Numbered from the stretch's first letter, positions 7,205 through 15,659 are shown. The stretch: 64,000 nucleotides of DNA from Vibrio mytili (GCF_000830505.1 NZ_JXOK01000049.1:186001-250000), one strand, 5' to 3'. The notes: generated from the sequence alone by a model not told the origin. Numbers and translations are program-made.

Positions 7205-7288
7205 GCCGAGATGGTGAAATTGGTAGAAACGCTAGCATGAGGTGCTAGTGCCTTAGGTGTGAGGGTTCGAGTCCCTCTCTCGGCACCA
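7205..7288 (+). tRNA. tRNA-Leu (anticodon GAG)
   Basis: The 84-nt cloverleaf is complete. The acceptor arms GCCGAGA and TCTCGGC pair over 7 bp. The anticodon stem CTAGC/GCTAG encloses loop ATGAGGT with GAG, a long variable arm is present as in tRNA-Leu, the T arm reads GAGGG-TTCGAGT-CCCTC, and CCA is encoded. It follows a secG-like gene by 8 bp, matching the secG-leuU arrangement. Its position inside a mobile element is unusual. Confidence 0.95.
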
Positions 7289-7305
7289 TACAACCATATA
7301 TATAC

Positions 7306-7893
7306 GTGAAGCCTTTACTTTCAAGCGAAGAAAAAAAGCGAATATTATTCAAGGACTTTTCGTCTACTCTTCTCCTACATCTTGAATTTATTCGACTAGA
7401 ACGAGCTAAACCTATCGTTCATACTGAAATAAATCAGCTCCTCTCAAATCACGCAAGGAAGCTATTAAGACTTCCTCGTTATAAGGCTCTAAACAAAAAG
7501 GTGAAAACACTTTTAGTGTCAAGTAAAAGTGTTAGTCTAGAATTGTTGTTCCTTTCAGTGATCAACTATGAAGCGCCAATCTCAGATCTGGAAGAGTACC
7601 TGCTAATGGTGCGTAGATTAGAGCGACAGTTCACCACGACAGTAATGCTCTCTAACCCCGTTGACATTGACCTAAATTACGGTGGTAAGAATGGGTTTAT
7701 TTGCGTACTGTCAAAAGACTTGAACTTAAGTTTTTCTAAATCTGGTGCTTTGCTCGAAACGCTCTCTGTCTTGGTCAAGCTTTCTGCTTATGAACGCAAC
7801 TCTTTGCTAAAAATACTGCGTCAATTCAACAGATTTAGTATTGATGTCGCCTACCAAGATGATGTCTTTCTACGTTTTAATCTTTCAAAGTGA
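7306..7893 (+). CDS. Hypothetical protein (195 aa)
   Basis: The GTG at 7306 lies 17 bp after the tRNA, without a clear ribosome-binding site. The product is basic in its first 80 residues (KKRILFKDF, RKLLRLPRYKALNKKVK), has a middle part with VRRLERQF, and ends in a leucine-rich helical part. No membrane segment, cysteine pair or catalytic motif is visible and I recognise no family. It stands between the captured secG-tRNA fragment and the methyltransferase gene, so it may belong to either. A role with the restriction-modification pair is possible but not shown. Confidence 0.55.
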   Translation: MKPLLSSEEKKRILFKDFSSTLLLHLEFIRLERAKPIVHTEINQLLSNHARKLLRLPRYKALNKKVKTLLVSSKSVSLELLFLSVINYEAPISDLEEYLLMVRRLERQFTTTVMLSNPVDIDLNYGGKNGFICVLSKDLNLSFSKSGALLETLSVLVKLSAYERNSLLKILRQFNRFSIDVAYQDDVFLRFNLSK

Positions 7894-8080
7894 GTTCCTA
7901 TTCTCTATTTCAACTAGACAATTCTATTAAATCAAGTGTGTTTTAGTGGATTAATACCGCCGAAAGGGTCAGGATTGCTTCTACACGACTTAGTATTTTT
8001 ATATAATCTTGAAAAAAGACTGGCCTTATATACAGTGTTTTGTTATAGTATTTCGCATATCAATTGACGGTAAAGAGAAT

Positions 8081-9088
8081 ATGTCCACTAAAATTATTTC
8101 ATTTTTTGCTGGTGCTGGCGGTTTGGATCTGGGCTTTGAACAAGCTGGGTTTGATGTCGTTTGGGCTAATGAGTACGACAAAGATATTTGGGAAACCTAT
8201 AAAAAAAATCATCAGAATACATATCTGGATCAGCGTAGCATTACGGACATCTCTGCTGATGAAGTCCCTGAGTGTGATGGTATTATTGGGGGACCACCTT
8301 GCCAAAGTTGGAGTGAAGCAGGTGCACAGAGAGGTATTGATGATAAACGTGGTCAGCTCTTCTTTGATTTCATACGGATCCTAGAAGCTAAGAGACCGAA
8401 GTTTTTTTTAGCCGAAAATGTTAGTGGGATGCAACACGCTAGACATAAAGATGCTCTGGATAATATCAAGAAAATGTTTAAAGATGCAGGTTATGATCTT
8501 TATTACAAAATGATGAATGCTGTTGATTATGGTGCAGCACAAGATAGGAAACGTGTTATTTTTATTGGGTTCAGAAGTGATCTGAACGTAAAGTACACAT
8601 TCCCAGACCCTATTGACAAAAATGATAGGAAGTCACTAAAAAATATAATTAAAGATCTTGAAGGGTTGGCTGTACCAGCCCTAGAAGGGCAGAAACCAAA
8701 CCCAGAAGTTAAAGTCTTAAACCACGAGTATATGATCGGGGGGTTTTCGTCAATGTTTATGTCTAGGAATAGAGTTAGAACTTGGGATGAACCTTCATTT
8801 ACAATACAAGCAGGTGGCAGACACGCTCCTATTCACCCTAGTGCTCCAAGAATGGAGAAAGTTGAAAAGGATAAATTTAAGTTTGTTGAAGGGCATGAAT
8901 ACAGACGACTTAGTGTACGTGAATGTGCACGTATTCAAGGGTTTCCTGATAACTTTGAGTTTGTTTACAAAAATGTGGCGGCTGGATATAAAATGATCGG
9001 TAATGCAGTGGCTGTACCTTTTGCAAAAGCATTGGCGTTAAGCATCTTGCAACAATTGAAAGAGGTTGAATTTAACAAGGTTGCATAA
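8081..9088 (+). CDS. DNA (cytosine-5) methyltransferase, type II
   Basis: All main C5-methyltransferase motifs are present: motif I FAGAGGLDLGF (S-adenosylmethionine site), motif IV GGPPCQSW with the catalytic cysteine, motif VI ENV, motif VIII QDRKRV, and motif X GNAVAVPFAKA. The region SRNRVRTWDEP...GRHAPIHPSAP resembles, from memory, the target-recognition half of M.HaeIII-type enzymes (GGCC), so a similar target is possible but unproven. The start at 8081 gives 335 residues with motif I near the N-terminus; upstream in-frame codons are not protein-like. It converges with a putative endonuclease gene at 9182-10072, and together they would form a restriction-modification system. Confidence 0.93.
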   Translation: MSTKIISFFAGAGGLDLGFEQAGFDVVWANEYDKDIWETYKKNHQNTYLDQRSITDISADEVPECDGIIGGPPCQSWSEAGAQRGIDDKRGQLFFDFIRILEAKRPKFFLAENVSGMQHARHKDALDNIKKMFKDAGYDLYYKMMNAVDYGAAQDRKRVIFIGFRSDLNVKYTFPDPIDKNDRKSLKNIIKDLEGLAVPALEGQKPNPEVKVLNHEYMIGGFSSMFMSRNRVRTWDEPSFTIQAGGRHAPIHPSAPRMEKVEKDKFKFVEGHEYRRLSVRECARIQGFPDNFEFVYKNVAAGYKMIGNAVAVPFAKALALSILQQLKEVEFNKVA

Positions 9089-9109
9089 AAAAACTAGACG
9101 CTACATACT

Positions 9110-9156
9110 AATCACTGGATTGACCCGATAATATTAACAGGTTAATCCAGTGGTTG
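9110..9156. terminator. Bidirectional hairpin between methylase and nuclease genes
   Basis: CACTGGATT (9113-9121) is the perfect complement of AATCCAGTG (9144-9152), and pairing can extend on both sides with few mismatches. It sits centrally between the two convergent genes and probably terminates both transcripts. Confidence 0.65.
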
Positions 9157-9181
9157 CATAATTAGTTTTCCTACTGTTAAG

Positions 9182-10072
9182 CTAAAGAATTGTTGGGTGT
9201 GAGATGCCGTGGTAATGTTTCTTTAACTCGTCAAAATTAGTATTATTTATACCTAAGCTTCTCAAAATCCCTCTTACTTGCTCACCCACCTGATTTCCTT
9301 TGATTTTTAACGGAGTATCGTAGTTGATACTACCTATTAATTCACCATTACCTTCTAGTTTCCAATCAACATATACAGATAATGGGCGATCTCCATCCCA
9401 TTTGTCTTGTGATGAGCGGTAGTTGAGAGCCTTACAAGCAAAGTAAATTGTCTGATTTTTAGAAAACTCAGCGATAGGTTTGAGGTTGTTGATATAATAC
9501 TGTAAATCTTGAGTATCAATAGAATCGATCTCTAATATGAAATCAGCAACTCCTGAGTTAGTCACTTGTTTACCATTAACATAGGCATTTCGTTTATCGC
9601 TTGGTAGTAGATGTCCTGAATACACGTTCAACTTTTGTTCATCTGTAAGTTGAAGTATTCCTGATTTATCACCACCTTTTTTATTTACTAACTCAAACTT
9701 CCATCCTAACATCATTGTTTTTGCTTCAGTTCTTCCCATTTTTTCAAAGCAAATGAGCGGGTGTTGTAAAAAGCTAGCTTCAATGCTTTTTATACTTTGA
9801 CGGAGAATGCTATCTGTATCTGGTCCAAAAATCTGAACTGCACGCTCATATGACATTTTATTCTCAAGAAAGTCAGCATTGGATTGCTTGATTGATATTT
9901 TAAATTCGGCAATATCAGTTTTGATAAAAATATCTGTTTTACATTCACCTTTTGGGGTCGTAGGTTTATAAGCTTGAAGCTCGTTATAAACTTGCCCATT
10001 TAGGGTAAATCTAGGAGTGCTATTGACTAGATCAATGAATTGTTTTTCAGTTTGTGAAAATTGAGGAGCCAT
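9182..10072 (-). CDS. Probable type II restriction endonuclease (296 aa)
   Basis: The gene lies tail to tail with the cytosine methyltransferase. Around residues 42-62 the sequence GECKTDIFIK...AEFKISIKQS gives a GE...D...E-x-K arrangement compatible with a PD-(D/E)xK nuclease core, followed by a NADFLENK stretch seen in several type II enzymes. The rest is soluble, with no signal peptide. AAGGACA precedes the ATG. Position next to a lone C5-methylase is the strongest argument. I cannot name the subfamily, and the recognition sequence is unknown. Confidence 0.72.
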   Translation of the reverse strand: MAPQFSQTEKQFIDLVNSTPRFTLNGQVYNELQAYKPTTPKGECKTDIFIKTDIAEFKISIKQSNADFLENKMSYERAVQIFGPDTDSILRQSIKSIEASFLQHPLICFEKMGRTEAKTMMLGWKFELVNKKGGDKSGILQLTDEQKLNVYSGHLLPSDKRNAYVNGKQVTNSGVADFILEIDSIDTQDLQYYINNLKPIAEFSKNQTIYFACKALNYRSSQDKWDGDRPLSVYVDWKLEGNGELIGSINYDTPLKIKGNQVGEQVRGILRSLGINNTNFDELKKHYHGISHPTIL

Positions 10073-10157
10073 ATACTGAGTTGTCCTTTTGCTATCTGTA
10101 TTTGTGAAAAAGATAACATGGTGAACGTATTGGGACCAAGCTTTCGCTAGGGTGTGT

Positions 10158-12005
10158 TCAGTATTTTTTAAGGCTGATATGATTTGAATATCTTTTTAGG
10201 TCAATAACTTGCTTTTTTTCTGAGTCTTTTTCACCTGACTTCGTGTAGGATTTGATGTCTTCCCAAAGTACCTCACGTTCTTGATTCTGGCTTTGTAACA
10301 CAGTCCTTTTTTCTTCCGAAGAGTCAGTTTTACAAGGTTTATCAAAGGTATTCATTAAGTAAAATTGTCTCAATTCCTTCGGCTTTTTCTTCTCCAGTTC
10401 AGCGCAAGTAAACCCACCTTCTAGGGCGTTAGCGTAGCCTTGACGAGATAGGTTGTGCTTATCTCTTCTGAGTAGACAAGTGAGATCTTTTTGAACAGTA
10501 GCCACATCAGTTTTGCTTATCAGCTGTTTGGATAAAAACGTTTTTAGCTCATCTATGCTGAGTGGTGATTTTATCTCTTTCAGATCCGCATAACTGAGCT
10601 GATTAGGTGTATCTGGTTGAACAAAAAACAACAGTTCAGGATCTTTGTCATACGCCGCTTTCATCATACGCTTCAAAAAATCGGGACTTGAATTGGTCAG
10701 GGTTGCGGCTTTCCAGCCATTCTCTAATGCAACGTTGATTGACAACGTTAGATCATAGCTGTTCGTTGATGAACCGAACTTGATTTTGCTTCTGTCTCTA
10801 GATAGTACGATGTTGTAGTTATAAGGACGGGCAACGATGTTCTTTTTGCCAAAGTAAATCAGAATGTCGCCATTAACGTTGTTTCTTTGTTGTTTGTAAT
10901 AGCGGTTGATGTTCTCGATCTGAAAATCCAGCATTTTACTCTGCTGCTTGAATGTCGCTCGTAACGATGGTGGTTTTTCTAGCGTATGAATGAAATTAGG
11001 AAAACGCTTTTTGATTTTACCTAATGTCATCGAACTTGAGATTTTACCGCCTGAAATGGTTTCTCCTTGGTAGTGGAACACAATGCCTTTATTCTTGCCT
11101 GATTTAGCGTGTTTGAGTATCTCTACGGTGATTTCTTGCTCTTCTAACTGCTCGATAAAGCCTGCTTCGTCATTAGCTGATTTGTAGAGATTAAAAATGC
11201 GCTTTTTCACAGCTTCGAGCTTTTGGTTTACTTGTGTCCTTTCTGTTAGATTTTGCTGAACTTGTTCATAAGAGGTATGCTCCGCCATTTCAGCTTCACT
11301 TTGATACTTATCTTCCATCAATAGATCATAAGATTTACGTTTAAGCTTAGTTAGTGGGGTGTCTTGCTCTTTCGCTGCACAAAGGTTTTTCTGATGTTTA
11401 TATTCCGCTTCAAGTTTGCGGTTTTTCGTCACTTTTGCCATAGGGTCATTAGCAGGACGGATCTCGTTAGACACATTGTCGCCCGTTGGCGTTAGGTTGT
11501 ATTTACGTTCAATTTTTTCGCACGCTACACGCATTTTTCTTTTTGAGTTTTTGACACGCTGATACTCTCCAAGGCTGTTGTGCATTCCCCTGACAAAATG
11601 GAAGTGCAAACGGCCACTATCGACTTGCGGATAGATAAGGTATGGGGTGTTTTCCATATCGTAAAGGCTTGATAATAGCTCCACGCTGATTTGAGCCAGT
11701 TCATCTTGCGTGAAACGAGCATTATCTTCATCTTCAAACGAAATCATTTCGTGAGCGTAAAGCTTTGTTTGTCGCTTATTGGTCGATTGGCTCTTGTTGA
11801 GCTTAACTTCTTCGATAAATCCATTCATAAAGCTTTGATATGCTTCTGGATCTGATATGTCGATAATCCCAAGGTTAGATAGGGCTTGAAGTAATCGAGG
11901 ATTTTCAGGCGAGTTAAGGTACTCCTTGGCTACGGTGTTGTATCTAATGATATTTTTAAGCTGTTTAACCGTTTCCCCTTCGTGTAAAAGTTTCGCAATT
12001 GCCAC
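10158..12005 (-). CDS. Relaxase / mobilization nuclease (MobA-like)
   Basis: The region around residues 80-150 has the relaxase pattern: YAHEMISF, then QISVELLSSLYD, then LHFHFVRGMHN, in which HxH contributes the metal-binding histidines of the MobA/VirD2 fold. This enzyme nicks the transfer origin and pilots the strand. A tyrosine near the N-terminus (IRYNTVAKEYL) may be catalytic. The remaining 450 residues are charged, with a coiled-coil-like middle; no primase or helicase domain is recognised. GGAGGT precedes the GTG start, which overlaps the mobC stop codon (TAGTG). No type IV secretion genes are seen, so transfer would need a helper. Confidence 0.82.
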   Translation of the reverse strand: MAIAKLLHEGETVKQLKNIIRYNTVAKEYLNSPENPRLLQALSNLGIIDISDPEAYQSFMNGFIEEVKLNKSQSTNKRQTKLYAHEMISFEDEDNARFTQDELAQISVELLSSLYDMENTPYLIYPQVDSGRLHFHFVRGMHNSLGEYQRVKNSKRKMRVACEKIERKYNLTPTGDNVSNEIRPANDPMAKVTKNRKLEAEYKHQKNLCAAKEQDTPLTKLKRKSYDLLMEDKYQSEAEMAEHTSYEQVQQNLTERTQVNQKLEAVKKRIFNLYKSANDEAGFIEQLEEQEITVEILKHAKSGKNKGIVFHYQGETISGGKISSSMTLGKIKKRFPNFIHTLEKPPSLRATFKQQSKMLDFQIENINRYYKQQRNNVNGDILIYFGKKNIVARPYNYNIVLSRDRSKIKFGSSTNSYDLTLSINVALENGWKAATLTNSSPDFLKRMMKAAYDKDPELLFFVQPDTPNQLSYADLKEIKSPLSIDELKTFLSKQLISKTDVATVQKDLTCLLRRDKHNLSRQGYANALEGGFTCAELEKKKPKELRQFYLMNTFDKPCKTDSSEEKRTVLQSQNQEREVLWEDIKSYTKSGEKDSEKKQVIDLKRYSNHISLKKY

Positions 12006-12364
12006 TACTTACCTCCTTCAACAACAAAGCTTTTTAGGACTTTGCTTTTCAGTGAAGAGATCTGCACTGCCAGTTTTTTGAGTTGAGCGGTTTCTTGGGG
12101 AGTGATGGTTTTACTGCTGTTAGCGAGTTTCGTCACTTGATTGAGGTTATTTCCACAACGCTTTAATTCTGTGAGGATCTCTAAAAGGTAAACACTATCT
12201 TGAATAATGGTTTTCGGTGGTGCGATTTTTTTGCGGTGTAAGAGCTTATGAAACATCTCAAGCCACGTTCTGGCTTTAATCTGGGATTTAGCCAGTAGTA
12301 GGGCTGATTTTTCCTCTTCACTACAGCGAATTACGATTTTTGTATTGCTGCTCCTTTGCGTCAT
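12005..12364 (-). CDS. mobC: MobC-like mobilization accessory protein (119 aa)
   Basis: The protein has the MobC hallmark CGNNLNQ (about residues 70-76, within ELKRCGNNLNQVTKLAN) after a basic, probably ribbon-helix-helix, N-terminus (TKIVIRCSEEEK). MobC proteins bind the transfer origin next to the relaxase and help open the strands. The start at 12364 is chosen because GGAGGAAGTT directly precedes it. Its stop overlaps the relaxase start by one base, showing an operon. The transfer origin is expected just upstream. Confidence 0.85.
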   Translation of the reverse strand: MTQRSSNTKIVIRCSEEEKSALLLAKSQIKARTWLEMFHKLLHRKKIAPPKTIIQDSVYLLEILTELKRCGNNLNQVTKLANSSKTITPQETAQLKKLAVQISSLKSKVLKSFVVEGGK

Positions 12365-12736
12365 AACTTCCTCCATAAATTACACAAATATAATGAGTGT
12401 TAAGACGGCTGATAGAACATTGGATAGGCTTTTCATCGAAGATCGCTGTCTGAAATTAGCTGCAAAATATCGAATGAAATGAGATTTTTCAGGTGATTTT
12501 AGAAAGTGATCAACACTCCTTTTTAAAACGTTTTTTCTGTTTTAAAACAAGTGGTTTGGGGAACCCAAGCCTCAACTTGCCTCTTCTTTAATTGTCTTAA
12601 ACTCTTATACTCAACAGAGCATATTTTTAGGCGATGTCAAATTGGGAGACCTGGGTCCCCAGTGGTCCCAGAACTGGTAAGCCCTTGCCAAACCTGATTT
12701 TTGTGGTATTTCAAAGGTATGGCTAGGAGAAAAATG
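12365..12736. other. Intergenic region, candidate transfer origin
   Basis: This gene-free stretch lies upstream of mobC, where oriT normally sits. It contains a perfect repeat TTGGG-GAA-CCCAA (12556-12568) and a G/C-rich cluster at about 12643-12676 in which CTGGG and CCCAG flank TCCCCAGTGGT. Runs of T and A lie in between (12515-12550). No nic-site consensus that I trust is visible. It probably also holds the promoters for the divergent mobC and 12737 genes. Confidence 0.45.
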
Positions 12737-13141
12737 ATGAGTAAAAAAGATCACGAAAAGAGGCTGGAATCAACAGCGAAAAACGAATTACAAAAAACAC
12801 AACAATTGGCGAACTCGGATTTCGTCAAAGGTCAGTTGAAAGAGATGATGAATAACAAACTGCGAAAAGATATTGTTATTCGTGATGAATTGCTCAAAGC
12901 TGGCACAGAGCCGTCAGAAAAACTGACGAATAGAATTGAAGGGCGACAAGAAGCACTTGATGAGTTGGTCGCTATCATCGACACGCACCAAACCCATCTT
13001 TTAAGCACCTATGACATTGCTAAAGCTGCGATTGCCGAGCTTCGCAAGTACAACCCGAAAAAAGCCGATGAGCTAGAAAACTCGCTGGCTTTGAAAGTGA
13101 AGCAAAGTGGCTCACAGACGATTAAGAAAAAGCGCCTTTAA
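12737..13141 (+). CDS. Hypothetical charged helical protein (134 aa)
   Basis: AGGAG seven bases upstream supports the ATG at 12737; other in-frame ATGs lie at 12719 and 12734. The product is lysine- and glutamate-rich and probably long-helical (RLESTAKNELQKTQQ..., ELRKYNPKKADELENSL), ending in KKKRL. It is divergent from mobC across the candidate transfer origin, so it may be a further mobilization or DNA-binding protein. I recognise no family. Confidence 0.65.
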   Translation: MSKKDHEKRLESTAKNELQKTQQLANSDFVKGQLKEMMNNKLRKDIVIRDELLKAGTEPSEKLTNRIEGRQEALDELVAIIDTHQTHLLSTYDIAKAAIAELRKYNPKKADELENSLALKVKQSGSQTIKKKRL

Positions 13142-13262
13142 TTCTGTTGGCTTGGTTGTTTTTACCTGAGTTCGTTACTCTTAATCAATCTATCGGTTTC
13201 TATTACCATATCAAACATATTGAGTAATGGAGTATCATCTGTAGGTTTGATAATAAATCGAC

Positions 13263-15011
13263 TTAGTCTAGCGCCATCTTCTTCATATTGATTTCGATAA
13301 GTTTTTTGTTTTCAGGAGTAAAACTTTTCTTTTTAATTTCAAAGTGCCATTCAATGTAGCGTTGTAGATTATGCCAAATATTGCTTTCTTTCGAAGTACC
13401 ATTATGAATAAACTCTTCTCCAGCTAGGCGCTTGTATACACTCCCACCTGAGCTTAGACTTGATCCGCCAAAGTTATATTTGGAATCAAGAATTATTCGA
13501 TGATGTTCATCATTTTCCATCACAAACTCAACCAACAAACAGTTGATGTCATTTTGGACATTTGCTCTCTTTACCTTCGTAGAAAAATTAGAGTTAAAAT
13601 TAACCCGGTTGTTGAACTTTATTTCTTCATCTGGTTCATCGATCAAATCGTAAACAAGTTGATCATATCGATAGGTAATGGTTTTTTGATTGAGCTTATT
13701 TTCCATAGTTTGTATTTCAGCATCGAATCTTGCGACTTGCTCGTTAAGTTCTTGAACTTTCGTCATTATTGCTGGTGCTGTGAAGTCGTGCTCCAGTAGA
13801 GCATTAAGCTTATTGTTTGCTGAGGCTTTTTGTTCTTTTAATTTTTGAACTTGTAGATGGAGATCATTTGGCTCAACGGGTTTAGGTAAAAAGCCATTCT
13901 CTGTTACAAGGTGTAAGAGCATTAACTCCAGTTCTTCATAGCGATAGTGTCTGGAGTGGGTACAGCTGCCGCCTCGCTTCGCACTGGTACAAGTTAGATA
14001 TTTTTGGCTTCGTTTTTTTGTATTGCCTTTGTCAACATATTCCATCGCATTACCGCATTCTGCACAATGCAAAAAGCCACGAAAGATATTTGAAAATCGG
14101 TACTTTCCCGTTTTGCCTTTACCAACTTTTCTCGATTGCATTGCAATCTGTGCTTTGAGAAATGTTTCCTCATCAATCACTTGTGGGTAGTAATCCGCAA
14201 TTGGCTCACCGTAGGGCTTGCGGTTTTTATAGGCTCCTTTGTACATCTGCATTTCACCAATGAGCCTACGGTCAGACAGGAGCAACTGAATGGTAGATCT
14301 TACCCATAAGCCACTTTTACTTCGCTTGGATGGGGTTGGATACTGTTCAATCTTATCGTTCAAATGGCGTAAGATTTGGTTATACCCATTTCCATCAATG
14401 CAGAGTTCAAAGATTTTTCTTATCGCTCTAACTGCATCTTCTTTTAATGAGAAAGACTCCCAATCATCAGCAAGAACTAACCAGTGAGGATATGAGGTAG
14501 CAAACTTCTTTTTATCGATCTGTTGTCGTTTGGCTTCCCAACTTTCCTTTAAACGCTTGCGCTTAGTCTGGCTCTCTTCGTGAGCACGACTCATAATTAA
14601 CAAACTAGTGATTATGTCGAATACTTGAGCATCGTTGTCTACATCATCGTTGCTGGTATAAAACTTTCTATCCTGTAACGTATAAATGTTAACGTAGTCA
14701 AGCAGGTGTAAAAACTGACGCATTGCTTTGTTTATCGTATCTCGTGATAGACGGTCAAGGTTCTCCACGATTAGTAAGCTGCCTTTTTCGACAATGCCAG
14801 ATTTACAATCTTCAATGAAACGTTTTAGGTTTTCTTGTTCACCCTTGAAAGCCGATTTACCAAGCTCTTTGTAGACACTGAGTTCAGTATCTAGCTCGTA
14901 ACCATTTTCTTCACAGAACTTTTGAGTTTGTGCGAATTGCCGCCTAAAGCTGTCCCCTTTAGCTTGCTGTGGTGATGAATAGCGAATGTAAGAATAAGCT
15001 CTTGGCTTCAT
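13263..15011 (-). CDS. Large serine recombinase (integrase of the element)
   Basis: The N-terminal catalytic domain starts MKPRAYSYIRYSSPQQ with the YxRxS nucleophile serine at about residue 11 or 12, then ENLDRLSRD near residue 95. A recombinase domain follows (IRKIFELCIDGNGYNQILRHLN... around residue 200), then a zinc ribbon (CAEC...C...C, about residues 315-350) and a coiled-coil segment. At 582 residues it is typical of large serine integrases, which recombine attP with attB without a repeat-flanked tRNA target. GAGGG six bases upstream supports this ATG over a TTG at 15023. It begins about 45 bp from the broken yghU gene, marking the element's right end. Confidence 0.93.
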   Translation of the reverse strand: MKPRAYSYIRYSSPQQAKGDSFRRQFAQTQKFCEENGYELDTELSVYKELGKSAFKGEQENLKRFIEDCKSGIVEKGSLLIVENLDRLSRDTINKAMRQFLHLLDYVNIYTLQDRKFYTSNDDVDNDAQVFDIITSLLIMSRAHEESQTKRKRLKESWEAKRQQIDKKKFATSYPHWLVLADDWESFSLKEDAVRAIRKIFELCIDGNGYNQILRHLNDKIEQYPTPSKRSKSGLWVRSTIQLLLSDRRLIGEMQMYKGAYKNRKPYGEPIADYYPQVIDEETFLKAQIAMQSRKVGKGKTGKYRFSNIFRGFLHCAECGNAMEYVDKGNTKKRSQKYLTCTSAKRGGSCTHSRHYRYEELELMLLHLVTENGFLPKPVEPNDLHLQVQKLKEQKASANNKLNALLEHDFTAPAIMTKVQELNEQVARFDAEIQTMENKLNQKTITYRYDQLVYDLIDEPDEEIKFNNRVNFNSNFSTKVKRANVQNDINCLLVEFVMENDEHHRIILDSKYNFGGSSLSSGGSVYKRLAGEEFIHNGTSKESNIWHNLQRYIEWHFEIKKKSFTPENKKLIEINMKKMALD

Positions 15012-15075
15012 AACAACCCTCAAAAAAGATACTTTTCAATTGATGGGGATTATAACATAAATACTTCTATGCTTA
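15012..15075. other. Right attachment junction (attR) of the element
   Basis: Sequence recognisable as yghU coding begins near 15056-15062 and is preceded in frame by a TAA at 15053. The junction between element and chromosome therefore falls at about 15050-15065, directly beside the recombinase start. The exact crossover dinucleotide cannot be set without the left end or an empty site. Confidence 0.6.
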
Positions 15076-15436
15076 TGCTCCCGAGAAATATGAATATCCG
15101 ATTAACCGATTTACCATGGAGGCAAAGCGGCAGTTAGATGTGTTGGACAAGCGCTTGGCGAATAACCAATATCTAGCGGGTGATGAATATAGCATTGCAG
15201 ATATTGCGACTTGGCCTTGGTATGGCAATCTTGTTTTAGGTCGAGCATATGACGCCGCTGAGTTTCTCGATGTAAACAGCTATAAAAACGTTGTTCGCTG
15301 GGCGAAAGAAATTGATGAGCGTGAAGCCGTGAAGCGTGGTCGCATAGTGAACCGCGCGTGGGGCGAGGAGTGGGAGCAACTCGCAGAGCGTCATAGCGCA
15401 GAAGATATTGACAATGTTCTAAAACTGAAACCATAG
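15056..15436 (+). pseudogene. yghU: 3' part of a YghU-type glutathione transferase, cut by insertion
   Basis: The frame continues upstream of the only internal ATG (15116) as KYFYAYAPEKYEYPINRFTM before meeting a stop, and matches the C-terminal GST domain of YghU: EAKRQLDVLDKRLA, AGDEYSIADIATWPW, and the tail with AVKRGRIVN. YghU acts on organic hydroperoxides and disulfide bonds with glutathione. The N-terminal thioredoxin-fold half is missing and should lie beyond the left end of the element, outside this window. As it stands the fragment lacks the glutathione site, so it is almost surely inactive. Confidence 0.85.
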
Positions 15437-15463
15437 CGGTTACATTAAATACAATCACAATAG

Positions 15464-15492
15464 CGCACTATTTAACCATAGTGCGTTTTTTA
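15464..15492 (+). terminator. Terminator of the yghU remnant
   Basis: CGCACTAT (15464-15471) pairs with ATAGTGCG (15478-15485) and is followed by TTTTTTATTT. Confidence 0.85.
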
Positions 15493-15620
15493 TTTAATGC
15501 GTTCCTTTCTAGTAAATAAGTAAATATAAATCAATTCGTAGTATTAAATGATTATTGATTGAAATTTTCTCAGGTAGAAAATGTATTTTATCTTATTTAT
15601 TATGATTTAAATATAGAAAC

Positions 15621-15648
15621 AAAAACGGGAGCCGTAACTCCCGTTTTT
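15621..15648 (-). terminator. Terminator of the peroxiredoxin gene
   Basis: AAAAACGGGAG (15621-15631) and CTCCCGTTTTT (15638-15648) form a perfect 11-bp stem with a T tail in either direction. It lies 12 bp beyond the restored stop codon of the peroxiredoxin gene. Confidence 0.85.
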
Positions 15649-15659
15649 AGTCGAATTTT

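Noticed and set aside
7205..7288. tRNA-Leu as the attachment site of the element
   Set aside because: No second copy of the tRNA 3' end is seen in the window, no tyrosine integrase is nearby, and the serine recombinase sits at the yghU junction instead.
15111..15458. Reverse 115-codon ORF
   Set aside because: It lies opposite the yghU remnant, whose frame matches the GST C-terminal domain; the reverse frame has no protein-like composition.
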